A DNA stretch of 12,129 bases from an uncultured Actinomycetes bacterium (GTDB taxonomy: Bacteria > Actinomycetota > Acidimicrobiia > Acidimicrobiales > Acidimicrobilacustridaceae): assembly GCA_945957335.1 (NCBI GenBank), contig CAMFLJ010000090.1:1-12129 (forward strand), read 5' to 3'. How positions within the stretch are numbered: position 1 is the first letter of the stretch; each line of letters begins with the position of its first letter. A program made the position numbers and the translations under genes. Positions 8,407-12,129 of this stretch are shown here, in pieces. Under the pieces are notes generated by a model, which worked only from the letters and a program-made list of their open reading frames with translations, had not been told where the DNA came from and did not search any database.

Positions 8407-8466
8407 GGCGCCCGCCCCCGTGGGGCCGGACCGGATCGGTCCAGCCCATCACGGATGGCGGGCGCC
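8407..8466 (-). promoter_or_regulatory. Long nested intercistronic hairpin between binding-protein and permease genes
   Basis: Outer arms of 10 bp (GGCGCCCGCC, 8407-8416; GGCGGGCGCC, 8457-8466) enclose a 5-bp helix (CACGG with CCGTG on the minus strand) and an inner 11-bp helix (8423-8433 with 8437-8447, one G-U pair in RNA) closed by a 3-nt loop. About 26 bp pair in a 60-nt segment with only small bulges. No U-tract follows. It starts 21 nt after the binding-protein stop. Likely role: partial termination or 3'-end protection that raises binding protein over membrane components, as seen in other binding-protein operons. Confidence 0.75.
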
Positions 8467-8487
8467 TGTCAGGATCGGGGCGTCAGG

Positions 8488-9279
8488 TCAGCTCTGCGAG
8501 CCGAACCACTTGGCGTAGATCTGGTCGTAGGTGCCGTTGCTCTTGATGGTGGCGAGGGCGGTGTTCAGCTGCTGCTGGAGCGCCGTGTCGGTCTTGGCCG
8601 TGGCGAAGCCGTAGGTCTCACCGGTCGGGAACTTGGCGACCACGACGAACTTGTCGTCCTGGGTGGCGCGGTAGGCGTTCACCGGGTAGTCCTGCAGGGC
8701 GGCGTCGATGTCACCGGAGAGCAGGGCCGGGAACATCTCGTCGCCGGTCTGGAACTCCTTGATGGTGGCGCCGCCCGGCTTGTTGGCCTCGGCGTAGTCG
8801 GCGCCGGAGGTGCCGGACTGCACGCCGATGGTCTTGCCGGCGAGGTCGTCGAGGCTCTTGTACTTCGACTCGTTCGTCTTCATCACCAGCAGCGACTGGT
8901 CGGCGTTGAAGTAGGGGTCGGAGAAGTTGACCTTCTCGGACCGCTCCGGGGTGATGGTCATGGCCGACGCGATCATCTTGCAGTCGCCGGCGGCGAGGGC
9001 CGGGATGATGGTGTCGAACGGCGTGGTCTTGAACTCGGGCTGCGAGTCGAAGGTGGCCATCATGGCGCTGACGACGTCGTAGTCGAAGCCGGTGGTGGTG
9101 CCGTTCTCCTGGAACTCGAACGGCTTGTACGGCATGTCGGAGCAGACCGTGATCGTCGTCGCCTTGGTGGCGTTCGTGTCGTTGGTCGAGCTGCTCGAGC
9201 TGCTCGACCCGCACGCGCCGAGGAGCAGCGCGCCGGCGGCGACGGTGCCCGCGAGCAATCGGATCGGAGTGGAACGCAT
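8488..9279 (-). CDS. Polar amino-acid-binding lipoprotein, solute-binding family 3
   Basis: 263 aa. The signal peptide and lipobox LLGAC place the lipidated Cys at 23, followed by a seven-serine linker encoded by a 9-bp repeat unit (TCGAGCAGC twice). The mature domain is a typical SBP family 3 protein: ITVCSDMPYKPFEFQENG (43-60), FDYDVVSAM (65-73), FDTIIPALAAGDCKMIASAM (88-107), TITPERSEKVNFSDPY with Arg113 as the probable alpha-carboxylate anchor, and GKTIGVQSGTSG. Two Cys, 46 and 100, could form a disulphide. It should bind a polar amino acid outside the cell and deliver it to the downstream permease. The ATG has GGGAGG (9295-9290) 10 nt upstream, a slightly long spacing. It is the first gene of the operon; the exact ligand cannot be read from sequence. 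Confidence 0.94.
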   Translation of the reverse strand: MRSTPIRLLAGTVAAGALLLGACGSSSSSSSTNDTNATKATTITVCSDMPYKPFEFQENGTTTGFDYDVVSAMMATFDSQPEFKTTPFDTIIPALAAGDCKMIASAMTITPERSEKVNFSDPYFNADQSLLVMKTNESKYKSLDDLAGKTIGVQSGTSGADYAEANKPGGATIKEFQTGDEMFPALLSGDIDAALQDYPVNAYRATQDDKFVVVAKFPTGETYGFATAKTDTALQQQLNTALATIKSNGTYDQIYAKWFGSQS

Positions 9280-9350
9280 GGACGGAGGACCTCCCAGTGC
9301 CTCGTCGGGGCTCGGGGGAACACGAGGCGTCGGAATGATGGCGACCGGAT

Positions 9351-9391
9351 GTCACCGGGGTGTTACCGAGCGGTAAAGAAGTGTGGCACAC
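9351..9391. promoter_or_regulatory. Cluster of palindromes and 11-bp-spaced GTNAC repeats upstream of the amino-acid importer
   Basis: The 131-nt gap before the importer operon holds a perfect 14-bp palindrome TTACCGAGCGGTAA (9363-9376) and, 4 nt on, GTGTG-G-CACAC (9381-9391). GTCAC (9351-9355) and GTTAC (9362-9366) are spaced 11 bp, and GTAAA follows at 9373, again 11 bp on. This regular spacing on one helix face suggests bound regulator dimers. It loosely recalls actinobacterial GlnR sites (GTnAC-n6-GaAAC), but the match is partial. I could not fix a -35/-10 pair. Confidence 0.45.
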
Positions 9392-9410
9392 GGCCCTTGG
9401 TCGGCTCACG

Positions 9411-10322
9411 TCAAACCCCTGGTGGCCACGCCGGGGAAGGTGAGAGCCGGACGGTGGCGAAGACCTTGTCGGCCGTGTCGGACGGGAGCACGGCATCGAG
9501 GTGGTCGAGCACCGTGCGCCACGGGAGCGCCTCGCCGAGCACCAACCGGGCGAAGCTGCCGTCGTCGAGCCAGCGCAGCGAGGCCGCGTCGAGCCCACAG
9601 GACGGGTCGGCGCCCCGCCGGATGCAGATGCGGCGCCACGTGCCCCAGTCGGCGTCGACGGTCAGGTCCTCGGCGGCGCGCACCAGCTCGGCCGGCGAGG
9701 GCGCGACGGCGGGGAGCCCCACCGACCGGGCCGCGGGGTGGAGGGCCGCGGCCTCGGCCCAGGCCAGCCCCGGCCGTTCGGCGGCGGCGCCGAGGAGCTC
9801 GCGCAACCACAGGTCGACGAGCATCGGCACCAGCCCGTGCGCCGGCGGCGCGGTGGGCAGGCCGAGCATGCGGCGGCACAGGTCGGGCACCCGTCCCGTG
9901 TGCACCGCGTCGTCGGGCCCCTCGACGTGGCGGGTGCCGCGCCCGTCGTCGAGCAGGTTGACGGTGGTGCCGTCGCGGGCGACCAGGTGCACGAAGGTGA
10001 CCGGCCAGCGGTCGGGGCCGCCGTCCATCGATCGGGCCGTGCTGTTGGCCGCCACGCCCACGGCCCACCACTCGGGGACGGCGTCGAGCCCCAGGAGCCG
10101 ACCGATGGGATCGGGCCCGTCGAGGCAGGTGAACGTGAGCGTGTCGGGCCGATCCGAGGGGTCGGGCTCGACCCCGAGGCCGGCGAGGTCGACGAGGCCC
10201 ACCAGCTCGGGAGGCCCGGGGGTGGCCGCGACGATGTCGGCGAGGGCGTCGGCCGCGGCCGACAGGCGCTCGAGGTGGTCGGCGGGGACGAGGGGACGGT
10301 GTTGGATCGGTGGGGTGCTCAC
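9411..10322 (-). CDS. Protein of unknown function, 303 aa
   Basis: Not recognised. It looks like a real gene: a GTG start with AAAGG (10333-10329) 6 nt upstream, no gaps, and sequence with Trp, Cys and hydrophobic blocks unlike random antisense frames. There is no signal peptide or membrane segment, so it is probably cytoplasmic. Features seen: an acidic, proline-rich N-terminal half, AVPEWWAVGVAANSTARSMDG (start about residue 81), a strand-rich stretch VTFVHLVARDGTTVNLL, a possible helical segment LVPMLVDLWLRELLGAAAE, and a C-terminal WGTWRRICIRRGADPSCGLDAASLRW. No catalytic motif stands out. It lies between the exonuclease gene and the amino-acid importer, on the same strand as both, with 122 and 131 nt gaps, so it may be a separate transcription unit. 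Confidence 0.75.
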   Translation of the reverse strand: MSTPPIQHRPLVPADHLERLSAAADALADIVAATPGPPELVGLVDLAGLGVEPDPSDRPDTLTFTCLDGPDPIGRLLGLDAVPEWWAVGVAANSTARSMDGGPDRWPVTFVHLVARDGTTVNLLDDGRGTRHVEGPDDAVHTGRVPDLCRRMLGLPTAPPAHGLVPMLVDLWLRELLGAAAERPGLAWAEAAALHPAARSVGLPAVAPSPAELVRAAEDLTVDADWGTWRRICIRRGADPSCGLDAASLRWLDDGSFARLVLGEALPWRTVLDHLDAVLPSDTADKVFATVRLSPSPAWPPGV

Positions 10323-10372
10323 GGCATGCCTTTCGCCAGGCTCGGTCGGCCATGGCGATCGGTGGTGGCGGG

Positions 10373-10396
10373 CACCGGGAGATCGCGAGTCCCGTG
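10373..10396 (-). terminator. Weak hairpin between exonuclease gene and the unknown gene
   Basis: CACCGGGA (10373-10380) pairs with TCCCGTG (10390-10396), 7 bp with one bulged base and a 9-nt loop, in the 122-nt gap. GGCACC and GGTGCC lie around it. No U-run follows, so a terminator role is only possible. Confidence 0.25.
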
Positions 10397-10444
10397 GCGG
10401 TCATGGTGCCAGGGGGGTGTGACAGCGCGGTGGGGCGCCGGGGC

Positions 10445-11173
10445 TCAGCGCAGGCGGAGGCGCCGGCGGGGCCAGGGCCGCCGGCCCCGGGGCACCGAGT
10501 CGAGCAGGGACCCGAGCAGGGAGGCGGTGACGCGTGCGTCGGCCAGCGCCCGGTGGGCGTCGGGCTGGTCGATGCCGGCGTCGGCCGCGCACGCGGCGAG
10601 CGAGTAGCCGTCGGGGCGACCGGGGTGGAGGTCGCGGCTGAGGGTGAGGGTGCACAGCCCGGGCAGGCGCGGCCGGTCGATGCCGGCGCGCTGCCACTCC
10701 TCGTGAAGGAAGCGGGCGTCGAACGCCAGGTTGTGGGCGGTGACGACCGTGCCGTCGAGCTGGGCGGCGAGCACCTCGGCGACCTCGGCGAAGCGCGGCG
10801 CGGCGGCGAGGTCGTCGGCGGTGATCCCGTGCACGCCCGTGGGGCCCGGGTCGCGCTCGGGCTGCACCAGCGACGACCACTCGGAGCTGACCTCGCCCCG
10901 CTCGTCGCAGCGGACGACCGCGACCTCGACGATGCGGTCGGTGCGCGGGTCGAGCCCGGTGGTCTCGACGTCGACGACGGCGAACGGGCCGGTGGGGGCG
11001 AGGGGCCCGATGCGGCGGAGGCGCACCGGCCGCAGCCCGGCCGGTGCCTCGTGCCAGCGCGGCGCGGGCCGCCGGGCCACGGCCGCGGCGGGCCCGTCGG
11101 TCAGGCGCTCGTCGTCGGGGGCCGGCTCGATCGCGGGACCGTCGGCGGCCGTCGGATCGTCGGGGCTCCTCAC
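10445..11173 (-). CDS. DnaQ-like DEDDh 3'-5' exonuclease
   Basis: 242 aa with the chosen start. All five catalytic residues of the DEDDh exonucleases are present: Asp68 and Glu70 in FAVVDVETTGLD, Asp152 in AHNLAFDARFL, and His207 and Asp212 in DAHRALADARVT. These bind two metal ions for removal of 3' nucleotides. The sequence GVHGITADDL (113-122) also fits the family. Before the domain is a proline- and acid-rich extension of about 60 residues with no clear fold, and the C-terminus ends in an Arg-rich tail (RGRRPWPRRRLRLR). No BRCT, helicase or GIY-YIG domain is attached, so it is a stand-alone nuclease, perhaps for proofreading or repair. Three in-frame GTG codons (11173, 11182, 11191) compete; GGTGGG precedes the first. 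A distal ATG at 11254 would overlap the divergent regulator and is unlikely. Confidence 0.88.
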   Translation of the reverse strand: MRSPDDPTAADGPAIEPAPDDERLTDGPAAAVARRPAPRWHEAPAGLRPVRLRRIGPLAPTGPFAVVDVETTGLDPRTDRIVEVAVVRCDERGEVSSEWSSLVQPERDPGPTGVHGITADDLAAAPRFAEVAEVLAAQLDGTVVTAHNLAFDARFLHEEWQRAGIDRPRLPGLCTLTLSRDLHPGRPDGYSLAACAADAGIDQPDAHRALADARVTASLLGSLLDSVPRGRRPWPRRRLRLR

Positions 11174-11200
11174 CCGGCCCACCGTACGCACCCCCGGCGA

Positions 11201-11214
11201 CAGCGGCGCCGCTG
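11201..11214. promoter_or_regulatory. 14-bp perfect palindrome in the divergent intergenic region
   Basis: CAGCGGCGCCGCTG lies between the divergent exonuclease and IclR-type genes, 7 bp from the repeat at 11222-11238. It may be a second operator or chance in GC-rich DNA. Confidence 0.3.
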
Positions 11215-11221
11215 CGACCGG

Positions 11222-11238
11222 CTTCCACCTCGTGGAAG
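11222..11238. promoter_or_regulatory. 7-3-7 inverted repeat, candidate IclR-type operator
   Basis: CTTCCAC-CTC-GTGGAAG is perfect and ends 9 nt before the ATG of the IclR-family gene. The core TTCCA...TGGAA resembles the palindromes bound by several IclR-family members. Its right arm contains GGAAG, which may also serve as the ribosome-binding site, so a bound repressor could block initiation. Autoregulation is inferred. Confidence 0.55.
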
Positions 11239-11247
11239 ACTGCCGGC

Positions 11248-12051
11248 ATGGCACTCGACGACCAGCAGACCGACGAGGGCGCCGAACGGACCCGCACGGG
11301 CGCCCAGGCGGTCGAGCGGGCGATGGCGATCCTGCGGTGCTTCGAGGACACCGACGACGAGCTCGGCATCTCCGAGATCGCCAAGCGCACCGGCCTGCGG
11401 GTCAGCACCGCGCACCGCATCGTGCGGGCGCTCTGCGGCGACGGGTTCATGGACCAGGACCGCCGCACCGACCGCTACCGCCTCGGGCGCACCCTCGTGC
11501 TGCTCGGCCAGCGCGCCGCCGCCCAGCTCGGCCTCGAGGCGGCCCGGCCCACGCTCGAGCGCCTGGCCGAGGCCACGGGCGAGTCCGCCGCGCTCGGCGC
11601 GCGCCAGGGTGACGAGCTCGTCGTCGTGCTGGTCGTCGCCTCCTCGCAGCGGCTGCGCTTCGACCACGAGCAGGGCGGTCGCATCGGCCTCCACGCCTCG
11701 GGCATGGGCAAGGCGGTGCTGGCCCACTCGACCCGCGACGTCGCCCGGGCGGTGCCCGCGTCGATGGACCTCTCCCGCTACACCGACCACACCGTCGTCG
11801 ACCGCGACGCGCTCGTCGCCGAGCTCGCGGCCATCCGCGAGCGTGGCTACGCGGTGAACGACCAGGGCCGCTTCGAGGGCGTCGTCGGCGTGGCCGCACC
11901 GCTGCTCGGGCGCGACGGCCTGGCTCGCGCCGCGGTCGGCGTGCAGGGGCCGAGCAGCCGCCTCACCGCCGACGTGCTGCCGGACGTGGCCGCCGAGGTG
12001 GTGCGGGCGGCCGAGGAGCTGGCGGCGCTGCCGGTCCTCGACCGCCTCTGA
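11248..12051 (+). CDS. IclR-family transcriptional regulator
   Basis: 267 aa. The N-terminal winged helix-turn-helix is at about 20-80: QAVERAMAILRCFED, then LGISEIAKRTGLRVSTAHRIVRAL (helix-turn-helix, 39-62), wing and DRYRLGRTL. The C-terminal IclR effector domain runs from about 95 to 263, including ARPTLERLAEATGESAALG, GRIGLHASGMGKAVLAHS, IRERGYAVNDQGRFEGVVGVAAPL and a closing AAEVVRAAEEL helix. Such proteins bind small carboxylates, sugars or aromatics and repress or activate catabolic and transport genes. The ATG at 11248 follows GGAAG by 9 nt; earlier in-frame Met codons fall within the exonuclease gene. It is divergent from that gene and ends 3 nt before the convergent minus-strand gene. 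The effector and targets are unknown; the nearby transporter operons are candidates only by proximity. Confidence 0.94.
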   Translation: MALDDQQTDEGAERTRTGAQAVERAMAILRCFEDTDDELGISEIAKRTGLRVSTAHRIVRALCGDGFMDQDRRTDRYRLGRTLVLLGQRAAAQLGLEAARPTLERLAEATGESAALGARQGDELVVVLVVASSQRLRFDHEQGGRIGLHASGMGKAVLAHSTRDVARAVPASMDLSRYTDHTVVDRDALVAELAAIRERGYAVNDQGRFEGVVGVAAPLLGRDGLARAAVGVQGPSSRLTADVLPDVAAEVVRAAEELAALPVLDRL

Positions 12052-12054
12052 CCG

Positions 12055-12129
12055 TCAGCTCTCGAGAGGGCCGTCGAGCAGGTCGGTGACCACCGCGGCG
12101 ATCTCGCTGCGCTCGGAGCGGGTCAGCGT
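12055..12129 (-). CDS. C-terminal 24 codons of an unidentified gene (5' part outside window)
   Basis: The minus strand is open from the window edge to TGA at 12057-12055, giving TLTRSERSEIAAVVTDLLDG and then PLES. Composition is protein-like (charged helix, G/C third positions) and it is convergent with the IclR-type gene with a 3-nt gap, which fits a dense genome. Too short to assign a family. Confidence 0.5.
   Translation of the reverse strand, partial: TLTRSERSEIAAVVTDLLDGPLES

Noticed and set aside
9160..9215. Seven-serine repeat as a tandem-repeat locus
   Set aside because: Two copies of a 9-bp unit encode a common lipoprotein linker; this is ordinary.
9384..9414. TTGACG (9414-9409) as a -35 for the amino-acid importer
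   Set aside because: No acceptable -10 lies 16-19 nt downstream, and the hexamer overlaps the stop codon of the preceding gene.
8455..10422. Plus-strand open frame of 655 codons
   Set aside because: It lies opposite the family 3 binding protein and the 303-aa gene and has no recognisable domain.
12059..12068. CTCTCGAGAG between convergent genes as a shared terminator
   Set aside because: The palindrome has no loop, no U-tract on either side, and lies in the end of the minus-strand gene.

Overview
The window is about 12.1 kb of very GC-rich DNA. Codons strongly favour G/C in the third position, GTG and TTG starts occur, and the lipoprotein, Tat and IclR-type genes are of an actinobacterial kind. 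A deep-branching actinobacterium (for example Acidimicrobiia) is my guess; there is no rRNA or marker gene to prove it. Nearly everything from position 1 to about 11,170 is on the minus strand, so transcription runs right to left. Only the IclR-type regulator at 11,248-12,051 is on the plus strand.

Region A (1-6,665) is a sugar-phosphate-type import locus. In transcription order it holds an N-domain-only relative of FGGY carbohydrate kinases (6,665-5,901), then ugpC (ATPase), ugpA and ugpE (permeases), ugpB (binding lipoprotein), and last an exported amidohydrolase of the N-acyl-D-amino-acid deacylase family that runs off the left edge. ugpC/ugpA overlap by 4 nt (TTGA) and ugpA/ugpE by 11 nt, so these are translationally coupled. 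The UgpB, UgpA and UgpE proteins align by eye with the E. coli sn-glycerol-3-phosphate system, including most of the ligand-contact residues I recall. In place of E. coli's UgpQ phosphodiesterase the locus carries the amidohydrolase, whose canonical HxH and Cys metal ligands are replaced. The kinase-like protein has lost its ATP-binding domain and catalytic residues.

Region B (6,748-9,279) is a complete three-gene polar amino-acid importer: family 3 binding lipoprotein, one HisM/GlnP-type permease, and a GlnQ-type ATPase with a histidine-rich N-terminal extension. A very stable 60-nt nested hairpin lies between the binding-protein and permease genes. Palindromes sit in the probable promoter region upstream.

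Region C (9,411-12,129) holds an unrecognised 303-aa protein, a DnaQ-like DEDDh exonuclease, a divergently transcribed IclR-family regulator with a perfect 7-3-7 inverted repeat just before its start, and the last 24 codons of an unidentified minus-strand gene.

No mobile element, CRISPR array, tRNA or rRNA was seen, and no gene-free stretch exceeds about 135 nt. The most unusual items are the rewired amidohydrolase and the half-length pseudokinase flanking the ugp genes, and the nested intercistronic hairpin.
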